Source of the DNA: Pseudomonas weihenstephanensis
Lineage (GTDB): Bacteria > Pseudomonadota > Gammaproteobacteria > Pseudomonadales > Pseudomonadaceae
DNA length: 64,000 bases
Assembly (NCBI RefSeq): GCF_001043055.1
Contig: NZ_JYLF01000001.1
Coordinates: 744,001 to 808,000 of the forward strand
Reading direction: 5' to 3'
Program-made: the position numbers and the translations under genes
Part shown: piece by piece, positions 56,578 to 64,000 of the stretch
Layout of the letters: each line of letters opens with the position of its first letter
How positions within the stretch are numbered: position 1 is the stretch's first letter
The notes under the pieces: model-generated
Database searches by the model: none
Seen by the model: the letters and a program-made list of their open reading frames with translations, nothing else
What the model was told of the DNA's origin: nothing

Positions 56578-57625
56578 TCATATCAATCACGAAGCGGTAT
56601 TTCACATCACCTTTCTGCACGCGTTCAAACGCTTGGTTGATGTTTTTGATGTCGAGCATTTCGATGTCACAGGTGATGCCATTCGCGGCGCTGAAATCCA
56701 GCATTTCTTGAGTTTCAGCGATACCGCCGATGAGCGAGCCGGCCAGCACGCGACGCTTGAACACCAGGTTGAACGCATCCACAGCCGGTTCAACCGGTTC
56801 GATCAAGCCAACCAGAATGTGCACGCCGTCAAAACGCAGGGTTTCGAGGTAGGGGTTCAGGTCGTGTTGCACCGGAATGGTGTCGAGCAAGAAATCGAAG
56901 CTGCCAGCGGCGGCTTTCATTTGCTCGGCGTCGGTGGACACGATCACGTGATCGGCACCTTGACGGCGCGCTTCTTCAGCTTTGGCGGCGGAGCGTGTGA
57001 ACAAGGTCACTTCTGCGCCCATGGCCTTGGCAAACTTGATCCCCATGTGGCCCAAGCCACCCATGCCCAGCACGCCCACTTTGTCGCCCGGCTCAACACC
57101 GTAGTGTTGCAGCGGCGAGTAAGTGGTGATGCCGGCGCACAGCAGCGGGGCTGCACTGGCCGGATCGAGGTTTTCCGGAATGCGCACTACGAAGGCTTCG
57201 CGCACCACGATGCTGTCCGAGTAGCCGCCCATTGTAGTGGTGCCGTCAATACGGTCCGGTGAGCCGTAGGTCTGGGTGAAGCCTTCCAGGCAGTACTGCT
57301 CCAAATCTTCTTTACAGGCCGAACATTCGCGGCACGAATCGACCATGCAGCCTACGCCGACCATATCGCCCACTTTGTATTGAGTGACGTCGCTACCGAC
57401 GGTGGTGACTTTGCCCACGATTTCGTGGCCTGGCATGACCGGGTAAACCGCAAAGCCCCAATCGTTGTGCACTTGGTGGATATCGGAGTGGCACACGCCG
57501 CAGTACAACACCTCAATGGCGACGTCGTCCGGGCGCGGGGCGCGGCGGTTAAACTGCATCGGGGCCAAGGGGGCCGAGGTGGTTTGAGCGGCATAGCCGA
57601 TGGCGTTGTAAGTGACGTTGGACAT
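56561..57625 (-). CDS. Zinc-dependent NAD(P) alcohol dehydrogenase, YahK-like
   Basis: The 354-residue enzyme belongs to the medium-chain dehydrogenases, cinnamyl-alcohol/YahK branch, which reduce aldehydes. The catalytic zinc site is in CGVCHSDIHQ and GHEIVGKV; the structural zinc has CRECSACKEDLEQYC (CxxCxxCx7C). The nucleotide fold is GVLGMGGLGHMGIKFAKAMG. It is divergent from an AraC regulator across 181 bases holding direct repeats, so induction by an aldehyde or alcohol is likely. Confidence 0.93.
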   Translation of the reverse strand: MSNVTYNAIGYAAQTTSAPLAPMQFNRRAPRPDDVAIEVLYCGVCHSDIHQVHNDWGFAVYPVMPGHEIVGKVTTVGSDVTQYKVGDMVGVGCMVDSCRECSACKEDLEQYCLEGFTQTYGSPDRIDGTTTMGGYSDSIVVREAFVVRIPENLDPASAAPLLCAGITTYSPLQHYGVEPGDKVGVLGMGGLGHMGIKFAKAMGAEVTLFTRSAAKAEEARRQGADHVIVSTDAEQMKAAAGSFDFLLDTIPVQHDLNPYLETLRFDGVHILVGLIEPVEPAVDAFNLVFKRRVLAGSLIGGIAETQEMLDFSAANGITCDIEMLDIKNINQAFERVQKGDVKYRFVIDMKTLKA

Positions 57626-57698
57626 GGAAGGCCTCGCGAAACGTTGACGGTGAACAAGGAGGTCATTTTGCGCTCGCCAGTCTTGCAGGACTATGACA

Positions 57699-57791
57699 AT
57701 TCCTCCGCCTGTTATGCCTATTCCTCCGGCGTGTCGGGCTGGAGGTGGTTTTGGTGGCCAATTCTGCGAAGATGCGCCTGTCTATTCCTCC
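57699..57791. promoter_or_regulatory. Three direct repeats ATTCCTCC between adh and araC
   Basis: ATTCCTCC occurs at 57699-57706, 57720-57727 and 57784-57791. The first two are 21 bases apart, two helical turns, as expected for a dimeric AraC-family regulator; the third lies near the araC start. They are candidate sites of the divergently encoded regulator. Confidence 0.6.
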
Positions 57792-57806
57792 TGTGAAGTT
57801 GTCTTC

Positions 57807-58700
57807 ATGTTTTTGACTCGCCATCGCGATGAGAACGCCACGCTGGTCTCGTTGATCGAGCCGCTGGCCTCGCAAACCGGTTTTGTATCGACTTTATTGC
57901 CTGAAGTGCGCGTGGTGTCGGCGTGTCGGGCTGTGGCGCGCATGCCGCAGATTTATGAGCCTAGCCTGATGGTCATCGCGCAAGGCAGTAAGTTGGCCTA
58001 TCTCGGTCAGCGCACCCTGGAATATGGCGCAGGCCATTACCTTGTGCAGGCGCTGTCGGTGCCGTTTGAGTGTGAAACCTTTGCCTCTGAAACGTTGCCA
58101 CTGCTGGGGGTGGCGATCAGTATTGATCGGGCTGTGCTGGGGGAGCTGGTGCTGGCGATGGGGCTGGACCCGGACCGTAGCGCCGTGGCGCAAACGCCGG
58201 AATCCATGACCTCGGCGGTGTTGGATGACGAAATGCGCCAAGCGGTTGAGCGTTTGCTACGTTGCCTGCATGACCCGCTGGAGTGCCGGATCATGGGTAA
58301 AGCGCGCTTGCGCGAAGTTCTTTTCGCGGCACTGCGTGGGCCGCAGGCCGGGGTGTTGCGGGCACTGGTTGAGCAGCAGGGCCAGTTCGCCCGGGTTGCC
58401 GCCTCGCTCAGTCATTTGCATGAGCACTTTGCCGAGCCGTTGAATGTCGACACGCTGGCACGGTGCGCCAACATGAGCACGTCCACCTTCCATGAGCATT
58501 TCAAACGCAGCACTTTGCTGTCGCCGGTGCAATATCTCAAACGTTTGCGTTTGTTGCGGGCGCAGCAGTTGTTGTTGAGTGAAAGGCTGGGTGTGGCGCA
58601 GGTGGCCGAACGCGTGGGCTATCAGAGCGCCTCGCAATTCAGTCGTGAGTACAAGCGCTACTTTGAACGCAGTCCCGGGCATGAGGGGGCAGGGTGCTGA
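57807..58700 (+). CDS. AraC-family transcriptional regulator
   Basis: The 297-residue protein has an N-terminal AraC_N-type domain (residues 20-170) and two C-terminal helix-turn-helix units (LNVDTLARCANMSTSTFHEH, then VAERVGYQSASQFSREYKRY). Related regulators, such as YqhC beside yqhD, activate aldehyde reductases. It is divergent from an aldehyde/alcohol dehydrogenase. ATG 57807 gives a normal N-terminus; an extension from 57693 would run through the direct repeats and is rejected. Confidence 0.9.
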   Translation: MFLTRHRDENATLVSLIEPLASQTGFVSTLLPEVRVVSACRAVARMPQIYEPSLMVIAQGSKLAYLGQRTLEYGAGHYLVQALSVPFECETFASETLPLLGVAISIDRAVLGELVLAMGLDPDRSAVAQTPESMTSAVLDDEMRQAVERLLRCLHDPLECRIMGKARLREVLFAALRGPQAGVLRALVEQQGQFARVAASLSHLHEHFAEPLNVDTLARCANMSTSTFHEHFKRSTLLSPVQYLKRLRLLRAQQLLLSERLGVAQVAERVGYQSASQFSREYKRYFERSPGHEGAGC

Positions 58701-58773
58701 GGGCCTTACAACCGTTGTGTAGTCGATGACCAGGCACGAGGCTGCGATAAGAACTGCAGGGCCTTCGATCAAT

Positions 58774-58789
58774 AAAGCGGGGCCGCTTT
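58774..58789 (-). terminator. Weak terminator after ETF-QO
   Basis: AAAGCGG (58774-58780) pairs with CCGCTTT (58783-58789) around GG; on the minus strand it is followed by a short ATT. A two-base loop and weak U-tract lower confidence. Confidence 0.35.
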
Positions 58790-58826
58790 GCAGCCCCTGC
58801 CTTGTCAGCGACTAAACGAGTCGGGC

Positions 58827-60491
58827 TTACATGTTCGGGTACGTCGGGCCGCCAGCGCCTTCCGGGGTGACCCAGGTGATGTTTTGTGACGGGTCTTTGA
58901 TGTCGCACGTTTTGCAGTGCACGCAGTTTTGCGCATTGATCTGGAAGCGCTTTTCACCGCTTTCCTGCGTGATCACTTCATACACACCTGCCGGGCAGTA
59001 ACGTTGCGCCGGCTCGTCGTAGAGCGGCAGGTTCACGCTGATCGGAATGCTTGCGTCGCGCAGCTTGAGGTGACAAGGCTGCTCTTCTTCGTGGTTGGTG
59101 CTGGAGAGAAACACCGAGCTGAGTTTGTCGAAGCTCAACTTGCCATCGGGTTTCGGGTAGTCGATCTTCTTGCAGTCTTTGGCCAGTTTCAGGCAGGCGT
59201 AATCTGGCTTCGTGTCGTGCAGGGTGAACGGCAGTTTGCCGCCGAAGATGTTTTGATCCATCCAGTTGAAGCCTGCGCCCATGATCGGGCCAAACTTGTG
59301 CATCGCCGGGCCGAAATTTCGGCTTGCAAACAGCTCGTCGAACAACCAGCTGGCTTTGAAGGCTTCAACGTAGGTGTTGAGTGCATCGCCGCCTTCGGAG
59401 TCTGCGAGCAGCGAGTCTGCCACCGCCTCGGCGGCAAGCATGCCGGACTTCATCGCCGTGTGACTGCCTTTGATCTTGGCCACGTTCATGGTGCCCAAGT
59501 CGCAACCGATCAGGGCGCCACCGTTGAACACCATTTTTGGCAGCGAGTTCAGGCCGCCTTTGGCCAGGGCGCGCGCGCCGTAACTGATGCGTTTGCCGCC
59601 TTCAAGGTATTGCTTGAGCACCGGGTGGTGTTTGAGGCGCTGGAACTCATCGAACGGCGACAGGAAGGTATTGCTATAGGACAAGTCAACGATCAGGCCC
59701 ACCACCACTTGGTTGTTTTCCAGGTGATACAGGAAAGAACCGCCAGTGTTTTCGCTGCTAATGATGTCCAGTGGCCAACCAGCGGTGTGAACCACCAGGC
59801 CGGGTTGGTGTTTGGCCGGGTCGATTTCCCAGATTTCCTTCAGGCCGATGCCGTAGTGCTGGCTGTCGGCCTCGCTGTCGAGGTTGAAGCGCTCGATCAG
59901 CTGTTTGCCCAGGTGACCGCGGCAGCCTTCGGCGAACAGGGTGTATTTGCCGCGCAACTCCATGCCAGGGGTGTACAGGCCTTCTTTAGGATTGCCTTCG
60001 CGGTCAACGCCCAGATCACCGGTGATGATCCCGCGAACCACGTTGTTTTCGTCAAACAGAACTTCTTGAGCCGCGAAACCTGGGTAGATTTCCACGCCCA
60101 AGTTCTCGGCCTGCTGCGCCAGCCAACGGCACAGGTTACCGAGCGAGATGATGTAATTGCCTTCGTTGTGCATGGTTTTAGGCACAAACAGATCCGGCAC
60201 CTTGGTCGCGGTGGCTTCGCTGCGCAGTACATAGATGTCGTCGCGGGTGACTGGGGTATTGAGCGGAGCGCCCAGTGCTTTCCAGTCCGGGAACAATTCG
60301 TTCAGGGCGCGTGGTTCAAATACGGCACCGGACAGAATGTGAGCACCGACTTCGGAGCCTTTTTCAACCACGCAGACGCTGATTTCTTTACCGGCTTCGG
60401 CGGCCTTCTGCTTTAAACGGCAGGCGGCGGACAAACCGGCAGGGCCGGCGCCGACGATGACCACGTCGAATTCCATGTATTCGCGTTCCAC
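58827..60491 (-). CDS. Electron-transfer-flavoprotein:ubiquinone oxidoreductase
   Basis: The 554-residue enzyme passes electrons from ETF to ubiquinone. It has an FAD site (VVIVGAGPAGLSAACRLK), the quinone/FAD domain, and a C-terminal 4Fe-4S motif (CPAGVYE, then CVHCKTCDIKDPSQNITW). The start is GTG 60491 with TAGGAG seven bases upstream. It is divergent from etfBA across 558 bases that contain a PsrA-like box, tying it to fatty-acid sensing. Confidence 0.96.
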   Translation of the reverse strand: MEREYMEFDVVIVGAGPAGLSAACRLKQKAAEAGKEISVCVVEKGSEVGAHILSGAVFEPRALNELFPDWKALGAPLNTPVTRDDIYVLRSEATATKVPDLFVPKTMHNEGNYIISLGNLCRWLAQQAENLGVEIYPGFAAQEVLFDENNVVRGIITGDLGVDREGNPKEGLYTPGMELRGKYTLFAEGCRGHLGKQLIERFNLDSEADSQHYGIGLKEIWEIDPAKHQPGLVVHTAGWPLDIISSENTGGSFLYHLENNQVVVGLIVDLSYSNTFLSPFDEFQRLKHHPVLKQYLEGGKRISYGARALAKGGLNSLPKMVFNGGALIGCDLGTMNVAKIKGSHTAMKSGMLAAEAVADSLLADSEGGDALNTYVEAFKASWLFDELFASRNFGPAMHKFGPIMGAGFNWMDQNIFGGKLPFTLHDTKPDYACLKLAKDCKKIDYPKPDGKLSFDKLSSVFLSSTNHEEEQPCHLKLRDASIPISVNLPLYDEPAQRYCPAGVYEVITQESGEKRFQINAQNCVHCKTCDIKDPSQNITWVTPEGAGGPTYPNM

Positions 60492-60647
60492 AGGCTATCT
60501 CCTACTCAAGGCTCAACGGTATTTTTCTAATTGGAGGTTTGGCGTTCCATCCATTATTTCCTCGCCTGCTGGCTGAAGATGCAATGGATGAGGCGCCGCT
60601 CTCTCTATGGCCGGGCATTATATCTACACCACTGTCAGGGTCCAATA

Positions 60648-60661
60648 CAAACGTTTGTTTG
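60648..60661. promoter_or_regulatory. PsrA-like operator
   Basis: CAAAC-GTTT-GTTTG fits the PsrA consensus (G/C)AAAC-N2-4-GTTT(G/C). PsrA is the fatty-acid-sensing repressor known in P. aeruginosa to control ETF and ETF-QO genes. The box lies between the two divergent transcription units. Confidence 0.65.
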
Positions 60662-60824
60662 AATCTGCTGGAACCCAGACAAATCAAAGTCGAGAGGCTC
60701 AAAAGTGACCGATTTGCTGTATTGACCGCAAAAGGCGTTCCGGTCAAGATACGGGCGGTTTTGCGCTCGCCGTAGGCTGATTGTCGGTTTCAAGAGCACC
60801 TCTAAAGACAGGGCACAGGCATGA

Positions 60825-60856
60825 GCCTGTAGGAGCCCGCTATTTTTTGAGCGAAG
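60825..60856. repeat. Degenerate REP-like element
   Basis: CCTGTAGGAGCCCGC, then TTTTTTGAGCGAAG, resembles fluorescent-pseudomonad REP sequences (TGTAGGAGC, then a GAGCGAAG-like end). It is one of few candidates in this window, and the middle is altered. Confidence 0.4.
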
Positions 60857-61049
60857 TTTACACGTCCTTTTGGTGGATGACTCGTGAGTCACACCTGACA
60901 GACGGTCGCACGGGAAGTATTTGGCATTCGTCATTCTTTATATAAGAAGGGCACAGCAACGATCTTTGGAGGTGCCCTTGTGCTGATGAGCTTCAACCGC
61001 CAGGTTCGCCTAGGCGACTTTCTTTTCACCGGAGAGTAACGAGGAATCC

Positions 61050-61799
61050 ATGAAGGTTCTTGTAGCTGTCAAACGAGTGGTCGATTACAACGTTAAAGTA
61101 CGCGTCAAAGCGGACAACTCCGGCGTTGACCTCGCCAACGTCAAGATGTCGATGAATCCTTTCTGCGAAATCGCAGTGGAAGAAGCCGTACGCCTGAAAG
61201 AGAAAGGCGTGGCGACTGAAATCATCGTCGTCTCCATCGGCCCGACCACGGCTCAGGAACAGCTGCGGACCGCGCTGGCACTGGGTGCAGATCGCGCCAT
61301 CCTCGTCGAATCCGCCGAAGACCTGACTTCGCTGGCCGTGGCCAAGCTGCTCAAGGCAGTCGTGGACAAGGAGCAGCCTCAGTTGGTGATCCTGGGCAAA
61401 CAGGCCATCGACAGCGACAACAACCAGACGGGCCAGATGCTGGCTGCGCTGACCGGGTATGGTCAGGGCACATTCGCGTCCAAGGTTGAAGTGGCGGGTG
61501 ACAAGGTTGCCGTGACCCGTGAAGTTGACGGCGGCGCGCAAACAGTTTCGCTGAGCTTGCCGGCCATCATCACCACCGACCTGCGTTTGAACGAGCCGCG
61601 TTATGCGTCCCTGCCAAACATCATGAAGGCCAAGAAGAAGCCGCTTGAAGTGCTGACGCCTGAAGCGTTGGGCGTTTCGACCGCTTCGACCAACAAAACC
61701 TTGAAAGTTGAAGCGCCGGCTGCTCGCAGCGCGGGTATCAAGGTCAAGTCGGTGGCTGAACTGGTCGAGAAACTGAAAAACGAAGCGAAGGTGATCTGA
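61050..61799 (+). CDS. etfB: Electron transfer flavoprotein beta subunit
   Basis: The 249-residue subunit pairs with EtfA and collects electrons from acyl-CoA dehydrogenases such as FadE. It starts [20 protein letters not shown], contains [16 protein letters not shown], and binds AMP in the family. etfA follows two bases after its stop. The pair passes electrons to the divergently encoded ETF-QO. Confidence 0.97.
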   Translation: MKVLVAVKRVVDYNVKVRVKADNSGVDLANVKMSMNPFCEIAVEEAVRLKEKGVATEIIVVSIGPTTAQEQLRTALALGADRAILVESAEDLTSLAVAKLLKAVVDKEQPQLVILGKQAIDSDNNQTGQMLAALTGYGQGTFASKVEVAGDKVAVTREVDGGAQTVSLSLPAIITTDLRLNEPRYASLPNIMKAKKKPLEVLTPEALGVSTASTNKTLKVEAPAARSAGIKVKSVAELVEKLKNEAKVI

Positions 61800-61801
61800 T
61801 C

Positions 61802-62731
61802 ATGACTATCCTCGTAATCGCCGAACACGACGGCAAAGTACTGGCTCCGGCCACGCTGAACACCGTTGCCGCCGCTGCCAAAATCGGCGGTGACATTCAT
61901 GTTCTGGTTGCAGGCCAGGGCATTGGCGCAATCGCTGAAGCCGCTGCCAAAATTGCTGGCGTGGCCAAAGTGCTGGTTGCTGATAACGCGGCTTACGCGC
62001 ACCAGTTGCCAGAAAACGTTGCCCCGCTGGTCGCTGAGCTAGGCGCTGGCTACAGCCACATCCTGGCGGCCGCTACCTCTAACGGTAAAAACATCCTGCC
62101 GCGTGTGGCTGCGCAGCTGGACGTTGATCAGATCTCCGAGATCGTATCGGTCGAAAGCGCGGATACATTCAAGCGTCCGATCTATGCCGGTAACGCCATT
62201 GCCACCGTGCAGTCCACTGCACCGATCAAAGTGATCACCGTGCGTGCTACCGGTTTCGATCCGGTTGCTGCTGACGGTGGTTCGGCTTCGGTTGAAGCAG
62301 TTGGCGCTGTTCATGATGCAGGCACCTCCTCGTTTGTAGGTGAAGAGCTGGCCAAGTCGGACCGCCCTGAGCTGACCGCTGCCAAAATCGTCGTGTCGGG
62401 CGGTCGTGGCATGCAGAACGGTGACAACTTCAAACACCTGTACGCACTGGCTGACAAGTTGGGTGCTGCTGTTGGCGCTTCCCGTGCCGCAGTCGACGCA
62501 GGTTTTGTACCCAACGACATGCAGGTCGGTCAGACCGGTAAAATCGTTGCGCCACAGCTGTACATCGCTGTGGGTATTTCTGGCGCGATCCAGCACTTGG
62601 CCGGTATGAAAGACTCCAAAGTGATCGTTGCGATCAACAAGGATGAAGAAGCACCGATCTTCCAGGTGGCTGATTACGGCCTGGTCGCGGACTTGTTCGA
62701 AGCTGTGCCGGAGTTGGAGAAGCTGGTTTAA
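61802..62731 (+). CDS. etfA: Electron transfer flavoprotein alpha subunit
   Basis: The 309-residue subunit binds the FAD of ETF. The N-terminal half is the EtfB-like fold; the C-terminal FAD domain shows [29 protein letters not shown] and [20 protein letters not shown]. It is coexpressed with etfB. A structured RNA region follows its stop. Confidence 0.97.
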   Translation: MTILVIAEHDGKVLAPATLNTVAAAAKIGGDIHVLVAGQGIGAIAEAAAKIAGVAKVLVADNAAYAHQLPENVAPLVAELGAGYSHILAAATSNGKNILPRVAAQLDVDQISEIVSVESADTFKRPIYAGNAIATVQSTAPIKVITVRATGFDPVAADGGSASVEAVGAVHDAGTSSFVGEELAKSDRPELTAAKIVVSGGRGMQNGDNFKHLYALADKLGAAVGASRAAVDAGFVPNDMQVGQTGKIVAPQLYIAVGISGAIQHLAGMKDSKVIVAINKDEEAPIFQVADYGLVADLFEAVPELEKLV

Positions 62732-62753
62732 TCCAGCCGCTTCACTTATAAAG

Positions 62754-62836
62754 AGCCCGACCATTCGGGCCGTGGAGAAAGGCGAAACACCGAGTGTTTC
62801 AGCTGATTTTTCATGGTCGTATGGTCGGGCTTTTTT
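62754..62836 (+). terminator. etfBA terminator with competing hairpins
   Basis: AGCCCGACCAT (62754-62764) pairs perfectly with ATGGTCGGGCT (62821-62831), followed by T6. Between them lies GAAACAC/GTGTTTC (62784-62800). The left arm can instead fold locally as GCCCGA-CCAT-TCGGGC (62755-62770), which would free the right arm. Confidence 0.65.
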
Positions 62837-62869
62837 GTGTGTCTGAATCGGATTTTCGGGGTGTGAGGT

Positions 62870-63688
62870 ATGGGTGTGCGGCAAGTAAGCAGGTGGTTGC
62901 TGGGTTTGGTGTTTTTGCCAGTGTTGTCGCAGGCGGCCGGAAAGTGCGAGCGCCTGATCGTGACCGGCAGCCCGGATGCTCCTCCCTATCTGTGGCGCGA
63001 CCCTGCTGATCCTGCACATTTGATTGGCGCCAGTGCTGACCTGCTGCAACACGTGGCGCAAGACCTCGGTATCAACATTGAAGTGGTGTATGGCGGCAAG
63101 CGTGCAGAAGCACAAAACGAAGTGCGCACCGGGCGCATGGACATGCTGCTGGATGCGCCGCTGACGTTGGCCGGCCTGACGGCGCAAGATTACATTCACC
63201 CCCCGCTGGTGCGTAACGACTACTTGGTGTGGACGCTCAAGGGGTCAGCCCTCGCTTATGACACGCCTGCCGATCTGCATGGGCATAAAGGCGCACTCTC
63301 CGATAAAGCTCGCCTCACAGAGGCGTTTGATGCCTTTGCGCAACGTCAGCTTACGCTGGAGCGTCGCTCGAGCTTGGCGCAAGCGTTCCAGGCGTTGTTG
63401 CTGGGTGACGTCGAATACGTGCTGGCGGGGCGTTATGCGGGCCTGGCTACGTCTCAAACGTTGGGCATCACCGATGACGTGCGGGCACACGATCAGCCAG
63501 TCGATCAGCCGGGACTGTTTGTGGCGATTTCCCATGACTCCGCTTGCAATGAACCGTGGTTGCGCGGACAGCTCGCGCAAAAGATGACAGAATTGCCCGC
63601 CTCTGGCCTGACCGAGGCCGCAGTGCAACGCAACCTGGAACGGTGGAAAGCTCAGCTGAAACAGCCGGTCAGCGCCCCAAAACAGTAG
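62870..63688 (+). CDS. Periplasmic solute-binding family 3 protein
   Basis: The 272-residue protein has a signal peptide (about residues 1-22) and the family 3 amino-acid-binding fold (TGSPDAPPYLWRDP, GIDINIEV-like region, RTGRMDMLLDAPLT). No permease or ATPase is adjacent, so it may be a stand-alone sensor. The start could be ATG 62870 or GTG 62876. It is cotranscribed with the next lipoprotein (nine bases between). Confidence 0.82.
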   Translation: MGVRQVSRWLLGLVFLPVLSQAAGKCERLIVTGSPDAPPYLWRDPADPAHLIGASADLLQHVAQDLGINIEVVYGGKRAEAQNEVRTGRMDMLLDAPLTLAGLTAQDYIHPPLVRNDYLVWTLKGSALAYDTPADLHGHKGALSDKARLTEAFDAFAQRQLTLERRSSLAQAFQALLLGDVEYVLAGRYAGLATSQTLGITDDVRAHDQPVDQPGLFVAISHDSACNEPWLRGQLAQKMTELPASGLTEAAVQRNLERWKAQLKQPVSAPKQ

Positions 63689-63697
63689 GAATACCCA

Positions 63698-64000
63698 GTG
63701 ACAATTCGACCTCTTTTCGCTGCCCTGGCCGTTCTGGCTTTGGCGGGCTGTGCAGCTGATCCTGCGCCGAATGAACAAATTCGTTTGACTGAGCAAGCCT
63801 TGGAGCAAGCCAAAGCAGTGGGTGCCAGTGCTGATGATGTCACCGAGCTCAAACAAGCCGAAGACAAGCTGGCCGAGGCATTGGCCGAAATGGCTGAAGC
63901 GTCTTACAAAGATGCGCGCATGCAGGCTGAACAAGCCGAGCTGGATGCGCGATTGGCCGAAGCGCGCGTGCTGACCCAAAAGAGCCAGGAGCAATTGAAC
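63698..64000 (+). CDS. DUF4398-type lipoprotein, cut off by the window end
   Basis: The first 101 residues are present and no stop is reached. A signal with lipobox LAGC (cysteine at residue 18) leads into a helical, Ala/Glu/Gln-rich region (DDVTELKQAEDKLAEALAEM) typical of DUF4398 proteins, which often precede an OmpA-domain gene. It starts at GTG 63698 with AGGA before it. It should sit in the outer membrane facing the periplasm. Confidence 0.82.
   Translation, partial: MTIRPLFAALAVLALAGCAADPAPNEQIRLTEQALEQAKAVGASADDVTELKQAEDKLAEALAEMAEASYKDARMQAEQAELDARLAEARVLTQKSQEQLN

Larger units (their letters stand above)
60492..61049. other. Intergenic stretch between ETF-QO and etfBA
   Basis: About 560 bases hold a PsrA-like site (60648-60661), an inverted repeat ACAGGC/GCCTGT (60815-60830), a degenerate REP-like element (60825-60856) and an AT-rich TATATAAG near 60939-60946. 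Short open frames on both strands lack plausible codon use or ribosome sites. No gene is called. Confidence 0.5.

Noticed and set aside
58917..60416. Rightward open frame of 499 residues across ETF-QO
   Set aside because: It is antisense to a confident ETF-QO with intact FAD and iron-sulfur motifs.
60539..60775. Small rightward open frame of 78 residues in the ETF gap
   Set aside because: It has no ribosome site, runs through the PsrA-like box and lacks conserved features.

Overview
The window is chromosomal DNA of a Pseudomonas, most likely of the fluorescens lineage. The evidence is sigX-oprF, the pyrD/rmf/rlmKL/dacB/yggL block, the comEC-exbBD-lpxK-kdsB-murB block, rne/rluC, the yceD-rpmF-plsX-fabD-fabG-acpP-fabF-pabC-mltG-tmk-holB run, and the ETF genes with their quinone oxidoreductase. 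All of these match the P. aeruginosa PAO1 gene order, from memory. OprF has no cysteine, whereas P. aeruginosa OprF has four, which argues against that species. No insertion sequence, phage, CRISPR array or rRNA gene was seen. The species assignment is inference.

Layout. 1-9302: envelope and translation genes (ECF sigma SigX, porin OprF, PyrD, hibernation factor Rmf, 23S methylase RlmKL, PBP4 DacB, YggL, one unknown membrane-anchored protein). 9554-10451: three tandem tRNA-Glu(TTC)/tRNA-Gly(GCC) pairs with duplicated spacers. 10574-22248: accessory segment with a fatty-acid desaturase, a leaderless PhnD-like binding protein, an orphan FecI-type sigma factor overlapping a betaine/choline-type ABC transporter, a 1569-residue DUF6543 (dermonecrotic-toxin-like) protein, an AlaX tRNA-editing protein and a LysR regulator. 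22334-27878: PA2817-like protein, FadE, GST and a YadGH-type ABC exporter. 27921-36048: DUF2062 protein, ComEC, an ExbB/ExbD pair, LpxK, Trm112-like protein, KdsB, low-molecular-weight phosphatase, MurB and a lysozyme-like lipoprotein. 36121-44202: RNase E with a leader of about 650 nt, divergent RluC, HAD phosphatase, SppA, Maf/YceF, YceD and L32. 44207-53191: PlsX, the fatty-acid synthesis core, PabC, MltG, Tmk, HolB and TatD. 53210-58700: sRNA RgsA, TetR regulator, MoaA, a DUF4823 lipoprotein, a DUF1285 protein, and an alcohol dehydrogenase divergent from an AraC regulator. 58827-64000: ETF-quinone oxidoreductase divergent from etfBA around a PsrA-like box, a solute-binding protein and a truncated DUF4398 lipoprotein.

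How it fits together. Most genes are housekeeping: lipid A (lpxK, kdsB), peptidoglycan (murB, dacB, mltG), fatty-acid synthesis (plsX to fabF), fatty-acid oxidation and its electron outlet (fadE, etfBA, ETF-QO), RNA turnover (rne) and ribosome function (rmf, rlmKL, rluC, rpmF, yggL). The parts worth a second look are the sigma/betaine/desaturase locus, the DUF6543 giant gene behind a structured leader, and several RNA-level signals. These are the RgsA sRNA, the rne leader hairpin, a nearly leaderless yceD transcript, switch-like hairpins after etfA, and terminators built over the stop codons of convergent genes. The pilZ gene found between holB and tatD in P. aeruginosa is absent here.
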